64,000 nucleotides of DNA from Mycobacterium genavense ATCC 51234 (GCF_000526915.1 NZ_JAGZ01000001.1:1-64000); one strand, 5' to 3'. Shown: positions 45,487-60,333, numbered from the stretch's first letter. The notes: a model not told the origin generated them from the sequence alone. Made by a program: numbers and translations.

Positions 45487-46548
45487 ATGAGCGTCATCGC
45501 AGGCGTATTCGGTGCGTTGCCGCCGTATCGCTATTCCCAGCGGGAACTCACTGACTTTTTCCTGAGCATTCCGGGCTTCGAGGATTACGAGGACATCGTC
45601 CGGCAGCTGCACACCAGCGCCAAGGTCAACAGCCGCCACCTGGTCATTCCGTTGGAGCGCTACCCCCGGCTGACCGACTTCGGGGTCGCGAATCAGATCT
45701 ACATCGAAAACGCCGTCGAGCTGGGCTGCCAGGCGCTGTCCGGCGCGCTGGAGGAAGCGGGTTTACGGCCACGCGACCTCGACGTGCTGTACACCACGAC
45801 GGTCACCGGGTTGGCGATCCCGTCCATCGACGCCCGGATCGGCGGGCGGCTGGGGCTGCGCGACGACGTGCGGCGGGTGCCGCTGTTCGGCCTGGGCTGC
45901 GTGGCCGGTGCGGCCGGTGTGGCCCGGCTCAACGACTACCTGCGCGGCGATCCGGACGGCGCGGCCGCGCTGATCTCCGTCGAGCTCTGCTCGCTGACCT
46001 ACCCGGGTTACAAGCCCTCGCTGGCCGGTCTGGTCGGCAGCGCGCTGTTTGCTGACGGCGCCGCATCCGTGGTCGCCGTCGGGGAGCGTCGCGCCGCGCA
46101 GATCGGCGCCGGCGGCCCCGACGTTCTCGATTCGCGCGGGCATCTTTACCCGGACTCGCTGCGCACGATGGGCTACGACGTGGGCACCGAGGGCTTCGAG
46201 CTGGTGCTGTCCAAGGACGTCGCCGCGGTCGTGGAGCAATACATCGAAGACGACGTCGCCGTCTTCCTCGGCGCGCACGGCCTGACGGCGTCCGACATCG
46301 GCGCGTTCGTCAGCCACCCCGGCGGCCCCAAGGTCATCGAGGCGATCACCGCGGCGCTGAGCCTGCCACCGGACGCCCTGGAGCTGACCTGGCGCTCGCT
46401 CGGCGAGATCGGCAACCTGTCGTCGGCGTCGGTGCTGCACGTGCTGCGTGACACCATCGCCAAGAAGCCGCCCAGCGGCAGCCCGGGTCTGATGCTCGCG
46501 ATGGGGCCCGGCTTCTGCTCGGAGCTCGTACTGCTGCGCTGGCACTGA
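45487..46548 (+). CDS. pks10: Type III polyketide synthase Pks10
   Basis: Chalcone-synthase-like homodimeric type III PKS, 353 residues, same length as M. tuberculosis Pks10. Catalytic triad: Cys in [12 protein letters not shown] (about 140), His in SHPGGPKVI (about 280), Asn in [11 protein letters not shown] (about 312). It condenses acyl-CoA starters with malonyl/methylmalonyl-CoA without an ACP; in mycobacteria such enzymes make alkyl pyrones or resorcinol-type products. ATG 45487 ([14 protein letters not shown]) follows AAGGGG. First gene of the polyketide cluster, 143 bases after argH. Intact while both type I synthases in the cluster are broken. Confidence 0.92.
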   Translation: MSVIAGVFGALPPYRYSQRELTDFFLSIPGFEDYEDIVRQLHTSAKVNSRHLVIPLERYPRLTDFGVANQIYIENAVELGCQALSGALEEAGLRPRDLDVLYTTTVTGLAIPSIDARIGGRLGLRDDVRRVPLFGLGCVAGAAGVARLNDYLRGDPDGAAALISVELCSLTYPGYKPSLAGLVGSALFADGAASVVAVGERRAAQIGAGGPDVLDSRGHLYPDSLRTMGYDVGTEGFELVLSKDVAAVVEQYIEDDVAVFLGAHGLTASDIGAFVSHPGGPKVIEAITAALSLPPDALELTWRSLGEIGNLSSASVLHVLRDTIAKKPPSGSPGLMLAMGPGFCSELVLLRWH

Positions 46549-46634
46549 TGCGGGCGTATGGACCCTGCCTCGTCTGCGCGCCGACATGACGGCGATGGCG
46601 CATCGGCACCGTGCGAAAGGTGCGCTGGTTGCCC

Positions 46635-49600
46635 ATGAGTAGCACTGCTGACGAACTGGTCAAGGCGCTGCGCGCGTCGCTGAAGGAAAACGAGCGGCTC
46701 AAACGCGAGAACCGCGAGTACCTCGCCCTGATTTCGGAAGGGGCGACCGAGCCGGTGGCCGTGGTGGGGATGGCCTGCCGGTACCCGGGTGGAGTGGACT
46801 CCCCGGAAGCCTTGTGGCAGATGGTCGTCGAGGGTCGCGACGCCGTGTCGGACTTTCCCTCGGATCGGGGCTGGGACGTCGCGGGGTTGTTCGACCCGGA
46901 TCCCGATGCCCCGGGCAAGATGTACGTGCGGCAGGGATCGTTTCTCGCCGACGCCGGCGATTTCGACGCCGGGTTCTTCGGGGTCGGGCCCAGCGAGGCG
47001 CTGGCGATGGATCCGCAGCAGCGGCTGATGCTGGAGTTGTCGTGGGAAGCCTTGGAGCGCGCGGGAGTCGACCCGCTGGGATTGCGGGGTTCGGCCACGG
47101 GAGTGTTCGCCGGCGTGATCCATGCCGGGTACGGCGGGCAGGTGGAAGGCGAGCTGGAAGGTTATGGCCTCACCGGTTCGACGTTGAGCGTGACCTCGGG
47201 GCGGGTCGCGTACTCGCTGGGCCTGGAAGGCCCGGCGGTGTCGGTGGACACGGCGTGTTCGTCGTCGCTGGTGGCGCTGCATCTGGCCGTGCGGTCGCTG
47301 CGGTCCGGCGAATGCGATTTGGCTTTGGTCGGTGGTGTCACGGTCATGGCCACGCCCGCCGCTTTCGTCGAATTCAGCCGCCAGCGCGCGCTGGCCCCCG
47401 ATGGTCGCTGCAAGGTGTACGCCGGGGCCGCCGATGGCACCGCCTGGTCGGAAGGCGCCGGTGTGTTGGTGGTGGAGCGGCTGGCCGATGCGCGGCGACT
47501 CGGTCACCGGGTATTGGCGGTGGTGCGCGGTTCCGCGGTCAACCAGGACGGCGCCTCCAACGGGCTGACCGCCCCCAACGGACCCTCCCAGCAGCGTGTC
47601 ATCCGCGCGGCGCTGACCAGCGCGGGCCTGACCGCGTCCGACGTCGACGTAGTCGAGGGGCACGGCACCGGCACCGTCCTGGGCGATCCGATCGAGGCGC
47701 AAGCGTTGTTGGCGACCTATGGCCAGGATCGGCCGGCGGACCGCCCGCTGTGGCTGGGCTCGATCAAGTCCAACATCGGCCACACCTCGGCAGCTGCGGG
47801 CGTGGCCGGAGTCATCAAGATGATCGAGGCGATCCAGCACGGCGTGCTGCCGCAGAGCCTGCACGTGGATGTGCCTTCCCCGCATGTGGATTGGTCGGCG
47901 GGCGCGGTGTCGCTGTTGACGGAGTCGCGGGCCTGGCCGAGCGGGGACGGGCCGCGCCGGGCCGGGATTTCTTCGTTCGGGATTAGCGGGACCAATGCCC
48001 ACGTGATCATCGAGCAGCCGCCGGCATCGGAGGCGCAAGAGGTTATCGCCGAACCGGATTCGATCCAAACGGCGTGGGCGTTGTCGGCCCGTTCCGAGCG
48101 GGCGCTGGTTAATCAGGCCAAGCGGCTGCTCGCGCACGTGACCGGCGATGCGAAGCTCAACCCGGTGGACGTGGCGTGGTCGTTGGTGACGACGCGCGCG
48201 GTGTTCGACCACCGGGCCGTGGTGGTCGGTGCGGACCGGGACCGCCTGATCACCGGATTGAGCAAGTGGGTCGCCGGTGAACCGAGCGCGGATGTCACGG
48301 CGGGCCGGGTTCGCTCGGCGGGCAAGACCGTGTTCGTGTTTCCCGGCCAAGGGGCGCAATGGCTGGGGATGGGCGAGCAGCTCTATGAGCGCTTCGCAGA
48401 ATTCGCCCAGGCGTTCGACGAGGCGGTCGCCGCGCTGGATCCGCATCTGCGATTGCCGCTGCGACAGGTGATCTGGGGCGAGGACGCCGAGTTGCTGCAG
48501 AGCACGGAGTTCGCGCAGTCGGCGCTGTTCGCCGTCGAGGTGGCGGTCGCGGCGCTGCTGCGGCACTGGGGGGTGCTGCCCGACGTGGTGACCGGTCATT
48601 CCGTGGGCGAGATCACCGCGGCCTATGTGGCGGGCGTGCTATCACTGTCGGATGCGGCCAAAGTGGTTGCGGGGCGGGGCCGGTTGATGGCGGCGTTGCC
48701 GCCCGGGGGCGCGATGGTGGCGGTGGCCGCCGGCGAGGACGACGTCGCACCGTTGCTGACCGCGGACGTGAATCTCGCCGCGGTCAACGGTCCGAACGCC
48801 GTGGTGATTTCGGGTCCCGACGCCGCGGTCACCGCGGTTGCTGACGAGCTCGCGCGGCAGGGCCGGCGGGTGCACCGGCTGGCCGTGTCGCACGCGTTCC
48901 ACTCCGCGTTGATGGATCCGATGCTCGACGAGTTCGCCCGGCTGCTGGCCGACGTGTCGCCCGAACCACCACGAATCGACTTGGTGTCCAACCTGACTGG
49001 GCAACTGGCCGGGCCCGGCTACGGGTCGCCGCAATACTGGGTCGAGCACGTGCGCCGGCCGGTACGGTTCGCCGACGGGGTGCGCGCCGTGGAGTCGTTG
49101 GGTGCCCGGGTCTTCGTGGAGGTCGGTCCCGGCCGCGGTCTCACCGCTGCGGTGGAGCAGTCGTTGACCACCGAGCAGGCGGCATCGGTGGTCACGCTGG
49201 CCAAGGATCGCCCCGAAGCGGAGTCGGCGCTCGCCGCGCTCGGGCAGTTGTTCACCACCGGCCTGGCCGTGGATTGGCGCGCGGCGCTGGGCAGCGGTTG
49301 ACGCGTCGACTTGCCGACGTACGCCTTCCAGGGCCGTCGATTCTGGTTGCCGCCGATGGGCGTTGCTGGTGCGGATCTCGGTGGCCTCGGCTTGGCCCGG
49401 GCCGCGCACCCGTTGCTGGGTGCGGTGGTGGAGCGGCCCGATTCCGGAGCCGTGGTGCTGACCGGCCGGCTGTCGTTGGCGGCACAGCCGTGGCTGGGTG
49501 ATCACGCGGTGGCCGGGGTGGTGTTGTTCCCCGGCGCCGGGTTCGTCGAGCTGGCGTTGCGGGCCGGCGACGAGGTCGGCTGTTCGGTGGTCGACGAGTT

Positions 49601-52600
49601 GACGCTGTTGGCGCCGTTGGTGTTGCCGGCGGCCGACGCGGTCCAGGTGCAGGTCGTGGTCGGCGCAGCAGCTAGTTCGGGGGGTAATGCGAACCGCCGC
49701 TCGGTGTCGGTGTATTCGCGTGGCACGCAATCGGATTCGGACTGGGTGTTGCATGCCGAGGGCGGGTTGAGCACGGACGCGGGCAATCCGGTCGCGGACT
49801 TGTCGGTGTGGCCGCCGGTCGGCGCGATCGCGGTGGACGTCGCCGACGCGTACCAACAGCTGACCGGGCGAGGTTACTAGTACGGTCCGGCGTTTCAGGG
49901 TCTGCAGGCCATGTGGCGTCGCGGCAATGAGGTCTTCGCCGAAGTGAGCACCGGCGAGGGCGTGACGATGGGCGGCTTCGGGATCCATCCGGTGCTGGTC
50001 GATGCCGCGTTGCACGCGATGGGTGTGGTCGGTGACCAGTCCGAGACCATGCTGCCGTTTTCCTGGCAGGGCGTCTGCCTGCATGCGGCCGGGGCATCCC
50101 GGGCGCGGGTGCGGATCGCGCCGGTGGGGGTGAGCGCGGTGTCGGTGGACCTGGCCGACGGGACGGGTTTGCCGGTGTTGTCGGTGCGGGAGTTGGTGGT
50201 TCGGCCGATCTCGATCGGCGCGTTGTCGGCCGCATTGGCCGCCGCTGCCGGTGGAGGTGGTGGGCTGTATGAGGTTGTATGGTCGCCGGTTTCGGTGGAG
50301 CCCAACGTTATTGGTGACGATGCTATGACGGTGTGGGAGCCGGGTCCCGGTGACACGGTGGAGTCGGTGTACGCGGCGACTCATGAGGCGTTGGGGGTGT
50401 TGCAGTCCTGGCTGGCCGGAAGTGACGCGGGGCCGTGTGTGGTGCTGACCCGTGGCGCGGTGGGCGTGGCCGGTGCGGAGGTCACGGATCTGGCGGGCGC
50501 GGCGGTGTGGGGGTTGGTGCGCTCGGCGCAGGCCGAGCAGCCGGGCCGGGTGGTGCTGGTCGATTCGGACGGGTCATTGGACCTGGGCGAGGTAATCGCC
50601 TGCGGTGAACCGCAATTGGTGGTGCGCGCCGGGGTGGCGCACGCAGCGCGGCTGGGCGCGGTCGGGGCCGGTGCGGTGCTGGAGTTGCCGCCCGGCAGCT
50701 GGCGACTGGCCGCGGGCGGTGGCGGCACCCTGGAAGATGTCGTGGTCGCGCCGGCCGGCCCGGTGGAGCTGGGGGCTGGGCAGGTGCGGGTGGCGGTGGC
50801 CGCGGTCGGGGTGAACTTCCGGGATGTGTTGGTGGCGTTGGGGATGTATCCCGGCGGCGGCGAACTCGGCGTCGAGGGTGCCGGCATCGTGGTCGAGGTC
50901 GGCCCGGGCGTTCAGGGGTTGGCCGTCGGTGATGCGGTGGCGGGCTTGTTGGGGGTGGTCGGGTCCGAGGCGGTGGTGGACGCGCGGCTGGTGACCGCGG
51001 TGCCGGCCGGGTGGTCGCTGGTTGAGGCGGCCGGCGTGCCGGTGGTGTTTTTGACCGCCCTGTATGGCTTGTCCGAGCTGGCCGGGGTTAGGGCCGGGGA
51101 GAAGGTGTTGGTGCACGCCGCTACCGGAGGGGTGGGCATGGCGGCGGTGCAGCTGGCCCGGCATTGGGGTGCCGAGGTGTTCGCCACGGCCAGTCGCGGC
51201 AAGTGGGACACGTTGCGGGCGATGGGTTTTGACGACGACCATATCGGTGACACCCGCACGGTGGATTTCGAGCAGAAATTCCTCGCCACCACCGGTGGTG
51301 CCGGGGTGGATGTGGTGCTCAACTCGCTGGCCGGGGACTTCCTCGACGCCTCGCTGCGGCTGCTGGTCGGGGGTGGGCGTTTCATCGAGATGGGCAAGAC
51401 CGATCTGCGCGACCCCGCATCCATGCCGGCGGGTGTGCACTATCGGGCCTTCGATTTGATGGAGGCCGGTCCGGACCTCACCGCGACCATGCTCGGTGAC
51501 CTGATGGCGATGTTCGCAACGGGCGTGTTGACACCGTTGCCGGTCAAGGCGTTTGACGTGCGGTGTGCGTCGGTGGCGTATCGGTTCGTCAGCCAGGCCC
51601 GCCACACCGGCAAGGTGGTGCTGACCATCCCCGACGGGCCCGCCGACGCGGTACTGGCGGGTTCGGGTTTGGCTGGTGGTGCGGTGTTGATCACGGGGGG
51701 CACGGGGATGGCCGGCTCGGCGGTGGCCGCGCATTTGGTGGCGCGCTACGGGGTGGCCCAGGTGGTGTTGGTCAGCCGCAGCGGCGCGGCCGGTGACGGG
51801 GTGGCCGAGTTGGTGGAGCGGCTCACTGGCGCCGGGGCCGAGGTGTCGGTGGCGGCCTGTGATGTGGCCGATCGAGAGGCGTTGGCGGCGTTGATCGCTG
51901 GATTGCCCACGAAATACCCGCTCCGGGGTGTGTTCCATGCCGCCGGGGTGCTCGACGACGGGCTGATCTCCTCGCTGACCCCACACCGGATTGACATCGT
52001 GTTGCGCAGCAAGGTCGACGGCGCGTGGAACCTGCACGAGCTCACCCGCGACATGGACTTGTCGGCGTTTGTGATGTTCTCCTCGATGGCCGGCATCGTG
52101 GGCTCCCCGGGACAGGGCAACTACGCCGCGGCCAACAGCTTCCTGGACGGCCTGGCCGCTTACCGCCGCGCCCACGGCCTGGCCGGCTTGTCGGTGGCCT
52201 GGGGACTATGGGAACAAGCCAGCGCCATGACCGGCCACCTCAGCGACCGCGACAAATCCCGGATGAGCCGCAGCGGATTGGCGCCCCTGTCCACCCCGCA
52301 CGCGCTGCAGCTGTTCGACGAGGCCATGCTCGCCGACCGCCCGCTGCTGGTGGCGGCTCGCATCGACTCGGCAGGCCTGGGTGGGACCAGCGTAGTCCCG
52401 CCGGTGCTGAGTCAGCTGGTCCGCCGGCCGGGGCGGCGTGTCATCGACGAGTCGGACACCACGTCGGCGTCGGGGTTGGCCGCCCGCCTGCAGGGGTTGT
52501 CCGCCGAACAGCGACACTCCGAGCTGGTAGACCTGGTCTGCACCAACGCGGCCACCGTCCTGGGCAGGTCCAACGCCGACATCGAAGCCCAACTGCCGTT

Positions 52601-53006
52601 CCAGGACCTCGGCTTCGATTCGTTGACCGCTGTGGAACTGCGCAACCGGCTCAAAACCGCGACCGGGCTTACCCTTTCACCGAGCCTGATCTTCGACTTC
52701 CCCACACCGGCGGCGCTGGCCGAACATATCGACGAACAGCTCGGTTTGGTGACCACCCCGGAAGCAGCCGCGAGTGGGCCGGACCAGTTGGCGCGCTTCA
52801 CCGACATCACCCGCGAGCTGCAAACACTGGTCAACCAACCCAATTGGACGGCGGAGGACAGAACCCGCTTGGCCGCTCGCATCCGGGCCATCGCCAGCGA
52901 GCTGGAAACCCCCCTGCCGCAAGAATCGCACGCCGTCGAGGACGACATCGCCACCGCCACCGAACGTGAACTCTTCGCGATCCTCGATGGCGACCTCGGC
53001 CCCTGA
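46635..53006 (+). pseudogene. pks7: Highly reducing type I polyketide synthase, Pks7-like, two in-frame stops
   Basis: One continuous frame of 2123 codons, the size of Pks7 (2126), interrupted only by TGA at 49299 (codon 889) and TAG at 49878 (codon 1082). An N-terminal docking coiled coil ([23 protein letters not shown]) comes first. KS: DTACSSS with Cys208, EGHGTGT, KSNIGHT. AT: GHSVGE with Ser656 and HAFHS, predicting malonyl-CoA. DH: DHAVAGVVLFPG (His957) and [35 protein letters not shown] and [28 protein letters not shown] with Ser1996. The first stop falls in the AT-DH linker (expected GGA before RVDLPTYAFQGRRFW), the second in DH (GRGY-stop-YGPAFQG). ATG 46635 rather than GTG 46611. 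Confidence 0.9.
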
Positions 53007-56000
53007 TGGCACCCGCTGACGTCGCAATCATCGGCCTCTCCTGCCGGTACCCCGGCGCTGCCGGCCCGCGCGACTTCTGGCGCGTCGTTCGCGACGGGCT
53101 GGAGGAATCCCGGCTCCCCGGCGATGTCGCCGAGTTCGATGCGGACTTCTTCAACCTGTCGCCGCGCGAGGCCAGCGCGATGGACCCGCGGCAACGGGTT
53201 GCGCTCGAATTGGCGTGGGAACTCTTCGAAGACGCGTTTCTGGTACCGGAAACCGTGCGGGGCGAACAGGTTTCCGTCTTCCTCGGGGCGATGACCGACG
53301 ACTACGCCGTGCTGACCCTGCGCGACGGTGCGGACAACCTGGATCACCACTCGTTCGGCGGGGTCAGCCGCGCCATGATCGCCAACAGAATCTCCTATGC
53401 CCTCGGGTTGCAGGGTTCCAGCATGATCGTCGATTCCGGTCAATCGTCCTCTCTGGTCGCGGTGCACCTCGCCTGCGAAAGCCTGCGCGCGGGCGAGGCG
53501 CCGCTGGCGATAGCCGGCGGGATTCACCTCAACCTGGCCGACGAAACCGCAATGCTGGAAACGGAATCCGGCGCGATCTCGGCGTCCGGCCACACCTACG
53601 CGTTCGACGGGCGCGCCGATGGCTACGTGCGGTCCGAGGGCGCCGGCCTGGTCCTGCTGAAGCCGTTGGCCGCCGCACTCAGGGACGGCAACCGAATCCG
53701 CGCCGTGATCCGCGGCAGTGCCGTCGGCAATGCCGGACACAGCTCCACCGGCCAGACCGTGCCCTCGGTCCCGGGCCAAGTCGACGTCATCCGCCGGGCA
53801 CTCGCCCGCGCCGCACTGTCCGCCGACGACATCGACTACGTCGAGGCACACGGCACCGGAACCGAAGTCGGCGACCCGGTCGAGGCACGGGCACTCGGCG
53901 AAATATTCGCCGGGCGGCGGCAGCGCCCGGTCCTGGTGGGATCGGTCAAAACCAATATCGGCCACACCGGCAGCGCCGCCGGCGTCGCGGGACTACTCAA
54001 AGCAGTACTGGCCATCGAAAGCGGCATGCTCCCGCCAAGCCTCAACTACGACAGCACCGCTGGCGACAATGACCTGAAAAGCTATGGGCTGCGAGTCAAC
54101 ACCGCGCTGACGGCGTGGCCGGACCGAGACCGGCCGCGGCGGGCCGGGGTGTCGTCGTTCGGCATGGGTGGAACCAACGCGCACGTGATCGTCGAGCAGG
54201 CCCCGACGCAGCCGGAAACCGTTGTGGCCGAACCACGTCAGGGCATCCCGCTGCCGTGGGTGCTCACGGCGCGTTCGAAGCAGGCCCTGATTAACCAGGC
54301 CACCCGGCTGGCCGCCCACCTCCGCTCCCACGACGACCTGACCGCGACGGACGTGGCCTGGTCGCTGGCCACCACCCGCTCGGCCTTCGAACATCGCGCG
54401 GTGCTGCTGGGCAACGATCGTCAAGCTCTCACATCGGGTTTGACACGATTGGCCGCCGGAGAGCCGGACGTGGTCGCCGGCCGGGCGAGAGCAACCGGCA
54501 AGACCGTCTTCGTGTTTCCCGGCCAAGGTTCACAATGGCTCGGCATGGGCCGCGAACTCTGCGAGCGCTTTCCGGTGTTCGCCGGGGCTTTCGACGAGGC
54601 CGCCGCCGCGTTGGATCTGCAGCTGCGTTCGGGTTTGCGCGACGTGCTCTGGGGTCTCGACCCGGAGCTGCTGGAAAACACCGAGTTCGCGCAGCCGGCA
54701 CTGTTTGCCATCGAGGTGGCACTGGCGGCATTGCTGCACAGCTGGGGAGCCGAACCCGATCTGGTGATGGGTCATTCGGTGGGGGAGATCACCGCCGCCC
54801 ACGTCGCGGGCGTGCTCACGCTTGACGACGCCGCGCGGCTGGTAGCGGCACGGGGCCGGTTGATGGCGGGCCTGCCGGCCGGCGGCGTGATGATCGCGGT
54901 GGCAGCCGGCGAAGCCGACGTGACCCCGTTGCTCACCGACGGTGTGGCCATCGCGGCGGTCAATGCGCCGACCTCCGTGGTGCTTTCGGGTGCCGAGGCG
55001 CCGGTGGGTGCCGTGGCCGATCGGTTGGCGCAGCAGGGAGCTCGACTGCATCGGTTGGCGGTGTCGCATGCGTTTCATTCGCCGTTGGTAGAGCCCATGA
55101 TCGACGAGTTCGCCCGTCTGATCTTCGACATCAAGGCCGACCAGCCGCGGATTGACCTGGTGTCCAACGTGACTGGTCAGTTGGCCGGTGCAGACTACGG
55201 GTCGGCTCGGTATTGGGTGGACCATGTGCGCCGGCCGGTGCGTTTCCTCGACGGTGTGCGGCTGGCGGAATCGTTGGGGGCCAACGTGTTTGTCGAGACC
55301 GGCCCGGCCGCCGGGCTGAGCGCGGCGGTGGAGCAGTCGCTGAGCGCCGAGCACGCCGTCGCGGTGGCGACGTTGGTCAAGGAGCGGCCCGAAGACGACG
55401 CGCTGCTCACCGCGGCCGCGAAACTCTTCGTCAACGGCGTGGCGGTGGACTGGTCGTCGGTGCTCAACGGCGGTCGGCGCGTCGAGCTGCCAACGTATGG
55501 CTTTGCCCGGCAACGTTTTTGGCTGGGCTCACGCGCGGATGCCCCGATGCCGTTGCGGGACCGGGCCGCGGATCTGGCCGAGCGGCTGGCAGCGCTGGCC
55601 CCCGAAGGCCAGCACCGGCAACTGCTGGAACTGGTATGTGCCCACGCGGCAACGGTGTTGGGACATTCCAGCGGTCGCGACATCGATGTCGAGCGCGCCT
55701 TTTCCGACATCGGCTTTGAATCGCTGACCGGCGTCGAACTTCGCAACCGCCTCAAGGCCGCTACCGGGTTGGCCTTGTCGCGCACGCTGATCTTCGACTT
55801 TCCCACTCCGTCGGCGCTGGCCGAACAACTGCATCGGCAGCTGCTGCACGGGATCGCCATGACTCCGAGGACGAGCAGACCTGGACTGCGCTGCGGAAAA
55901 TTCCGCTGCGCGAACTTCGCCGAACCGGCCTGTTCGACAAGCTCTTGCTGCTGGCCGGCGAGTCCAAACTGCCACTTGCCGATCCGGAGAGCGACATCGA

Positions 56001-56076
56001 TTCGTTGAGCCCCGATGCGCTGATCGCTATGGCCTTGGAATCGGAAAGGGCCGACGAGGCCGATGATGGTGAATGA
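53006..56076 (+). pseudogene. pks9: KSQ-AT-ACP loading-type polyketide synthase, Pks9-like, 3' frameshift
   Basis: About 1020 codons with domains KS-AT-ACP, as in Pks9. The KS has Gln146 (CAA 53441) where Cys is expected, in VDSGQSSSL, while both active-site His motifs remain (EAHGTGT, KTNIGHT): a KSQ-type malonyl decarboxylase. AT: MGHSVGE and HAFHS (malonyl). ACP: GFESLT with Ser906. After LLHG near 55855 a base is missing. The true C-terminus continues in another frame as DEQTWTALRKIPLRELRRTGLFDKLLLLAG, a PKS docking region, to TGA 56074. In the annotated frame a garbled Cys-rich tail results. ATG 53006 overlaps the Pks7 stop (TGATG). The three domains themselves are intact, so partial function cannot be excluded. 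Confidence 0.83.
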
Positions 56077-56211
56077 CGAAATCCACGCTGGTGGGCCCGA
56101 TTACGCAGCCTGTATCCGACACATGTTAAATAGCCGTATTTTTGCGGGCCCGAACCGGACCACATAAACTTTCGTGCAATGGGGGGCCATCGCTTTCGGT
56201 AGAGGTTGGGT

Positions 56212-57273
56212 ATGAGCGTCATCGCAGGTGTGTTCGGTGTATTGCCGCCGCACAGCTACACCCAGGGCGAGATTACCGACCAGTTCGTCAACTTCCCGGT
56301 TCTCAAGGAACACGAAGAGGTCGTTCGCCGTCTGCACGCCGGAGCGAAGGTGAACAGCCGCCACCTCGTACTGCCCTTGGAGCGATACCTGTCGCTGACC
56401 GACTTCACCGAAACGAACGAAATCTTCATCGAAAACACCGTCGAGCTCGGCTGCGAGGCGTTGCTGGGCGCTCTCGACGAGGCGGGTTTGCGGCCGCGAG
56501 ACGTCGACATGATCGCCACCACGACCGTCACCGGCGTCGCGGTGCCCTCGCTGGATGCCCGCATCGCCGGACGGATCGGTCTGCGCCCGGATGTGCGCCG
56601 GCTGCCGCTGTTCGGTCTGGGCTGCGCGGCCGGTGCGGCCGGGGTGGCGTCGCTGCGGAACTACCTGCGGGGCGCGCCCGACGGCGTCGCGGCGCTGGTG
56701 TCCGTCGAGCTGTGCTCGCTGACCTTCCCGACGGTCAAGCCGACCGTGTCGGGGCTGGTTTCGACCGCGATGTTCGGTGACGGGGCGGCCGCGGTCGTCG
56801 CCGTCGGCGATCGTCGGGCCCAGCAGGACCGGCCGGGCGGTCCCGACATCGTCGATTCGCGGACCCGGCTCTACCCCGAATCGCTGCACATCATGGCGTG
56901 GAATGTCGGACCCGCCGGCCTGCAGCCGGTGTTCTCTCCGGAGCTCGCCACGGTCATCGAGCGTCACCTGGCCGGTGACGTCGATCGATTCCTTGCCGGA
57001 CACGGCTTGACCAGGGCCGACATCGCGGCGTGGGTGGCGCATCCGGGTGGTCCCAAGGTGATCAGCGCGATCGGCAAGAGCCTCGAGCTGCCGCCCGAGG
57101 CGCTGGAGCTGACCTGGCGCTCGCTGGGCGAGATCGCCAACCTCTCTTCGGCCTCCGTGCTGCACGTGCTGCGCGACACCATCGCCAAGCCGCCGGCCAG
57201 CGGCAGCCCGGGCCTGATCGTCGCCATCGGTCCCGGATTCTCATCCGAGCTCGTCCTACTGCGCTGGCACTGA
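56212..57273 (+). CDS. pks11: Type III polyketide synthase Pks11
   Basis: Second chalcone-synthase-like enzyme, 353 residues, clearly paralogous to Pks10 ten kilobases upstream. Triad: Cys in [12 protein letters not shown], His in AHPGGPKVI, Asn in [12 protein letters not shown]. tuberculosis Pks11 makes long-chain alkylpyrones from palmitoyl-CoA. ATG 56212 with AGAGG upstream; a separate promoter is likely, since the 135-base gap before it is the most AT-rich spot nearby and carries TAAACT as a candidate -10. Its 3' end overlaps the convergent cyp139 by 18 bases. Confidence 0.92.
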   Translation: MSVIAGVFGVLPPHSYTQGEITDQFVNFPVLKEHEEVVRRLHAGAKVNSRHLVLPLERYLSLTDFTETNEIFIENTVELGCEALLGALDEAGLRPRDVDMIATTTVTGVAVPSLDARIAGRIGLRPDVRRLPLFGLGCAAGAAGVASLRNYLRGAPDGVAALVSVELCSLTFPTVKPTVSGLVSTAMFGDGAAAVVAVGDRRAQQDRPGGPDIVDSRTRLYPESLHIMAWNVGPAGLQPVFSPELATVIERHLAGDVDRFLAGHGLTRADIAAWVAHPGGPKVISAIGKSLELPPEALELTWRSLGEIANLSSASVLHVLRDTIAKPPASGSPGLIVAIGPGFSSELVLLRWH

Positions 57274-58554
57274 GTCGGCGACGTCGACGAGGAGCCCCGG
57301 TATGGGGCGCCGCGCGGCCAGGTGGGCCGCGCGGATCCGCTGAGCAGGCAACCGCAGCGTCGTTCGCGCCACCAGCCGGGCCAGCATGACCGTCATCTCG
57401 GTCGTGGCCATCACCGCCCCGATGCAGCGGTGCAGCCCGCCGCTGAACGGAATGAACTCATGCGGTGCGGGCTTGCGGTAATCCGGTGCGTCCGGGTCCC
57501 AGCGGCCCGGCCGGAACTCGCGTGGATCCGGCCATATTTCGGGCAGCCGGTGGGTGACGTACGCGCTGAAGATCAGCAGTCGGCCGGCGCGGATGCGGCG
57601 CCCGTCGAACCACAGGTCGCGCATCACCCGGCGGGCGGAGATCACGCCGGGGGAGTACAACCGCAGCGTCTCGTGGACGACGCCGTTGAGGTAGGTCAGC
57701 GCGTCGAGGTCGGCTGCGCCCGGCGGTGCGTCACCCAGCACCCGGCGAACTTCGTCGGCGGCGCGATCCCAGGCACCCGGCACGGTCAGCAGCGTGTAGA
57801 TCGCCCAGGCCAGCGCGCCGCTCGTGATCTCGTACCCGGCGGTGATCAGCGAGATGATCGAGTAGCGAACCTCGTTGTCGCTCAACGCATATCCCTCGTC
57901 GCCGCGGCCGTCGATCAACATGGTCAGCATGTGGTCGTCGGGTCTGGGCGCGGTGCGGGCGTCGGCGACCAGGGCGTCGACGAAGTCGTTGAGACGCTGC
58001 CGGGCGGCCATCGCCCGGCGCCAGCCGGAGGCGTTGAGGCGCCGCTGCAACGCCACCATCTCGGGCAGCTGGTGGGTCAGGTCCAGCAACGGTTGGAGTT
58101 GCTCACCGAGAAAGTCGGAGTGCGCCGCCAGCCGCGAGCCGAACAGGCTCTCGGCGGTGGCGCGCCGGACCGCCGAGCGGCACTGCCGGTAGATGTCCAA
58201 CCGTTGCCCGGGCCGCCAGCCGTCGATGGCCGCGTCGATGTTCGACACCATGGTCTGCACGTAGTCCTGGATCTGCCGGTGGCGCAGCCCCGGCGCCACC
58301 ACGCTGCGGCGCCGGCGGTGGTCGTCCCCGTCGCTGACGATCAGCGCGGTGGGCTCGTCGACCCAGGCGAGGCTTTCGAACGTCTGCGCCCAGCTGAACG
58401 CGTCGGCGTTGGCGAACACGAACTTGTTCGCCTCGGGTCCGAGCCGATAGGTGTAGCCGCGCCGGCCGACGCCGGAGTTGATCACCGGGCCCCGCAGCCG
58501 GTACAGGGCGAGCAACCCCTCACCGGGCAGATAGCGAATCGGCCGGTTCCTCAT
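57256..58554 (-). CDS. cyp139: Cytochrome P450 CYP139
   Basis: Heme-thiolate monooxygenase, 432 residues, close to CYP139A1 of M. tuberculosis (430). Heme loop [10 protein letters not shown] with the axial Cys, K-helix HETLRLY, I-helix oxygen-binding AGYEITSG, and [20 protein letters not shown] in the C-helix. No TM anchor. CYP139 is consistently linked to the pks10-pks11 locus and is presumed to oxidise its polyketide product; the substrate is unproven. It starts five bases after the stop of the ABC-F gene, so the two are cotranscribed. Intact. Confidence 0.93.
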   Translation of the reverse strand: MRNRPIRYLPGEGLLALYRLRGPVINSGVGRRGYTYRLGPEANKFVFANADAFSWAQTFESLAWVDEPTALIVSDGDDHRRRRSVVAPGLRHRQIQDYVQTMVSNIDAAIDGWRPGQRLDIYRQCRSAVRRATAESLFGSRLAAHSDFLGEQLQPLLDLTHQLPEMVALQRRLNASGWRRAMAARQRLNDFVDALVADARTAPRPDDHMLTMLIDGRGDEGYALSDNEVRYSIISLITAGYEITSGALAWAIYTLLTVPGAWDRAADEVRRVLGDAPPGAADLDALTYLNGVVHETLRLYSPGVISARRVMRDLWFDGRRIRAGRLLIFSAYVTHRLPEIWPDPREFRPGRWDPDAPDYRKPAPHEFIPFSGGLHRCIGAVMATTEMTVMLARLVARTTLRLPAQRIRAAHLAARRPIPGLLVDVADSVPAQ

Positions 58555-58559
58555 GGTGA

Positions 58560-60333
<1,774 letters not shown>

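Noticed and set aside
49260..49320. Reading the Pks7 break at 49299 as a natural gene boundary between a KS-AT protein and a DH-ER-KR protein
   Set aside because: The downstream part has no start codon with a ribosome-binding site at the junction and the frame and linker sequence continue exactly; the family is a single polypeptide.
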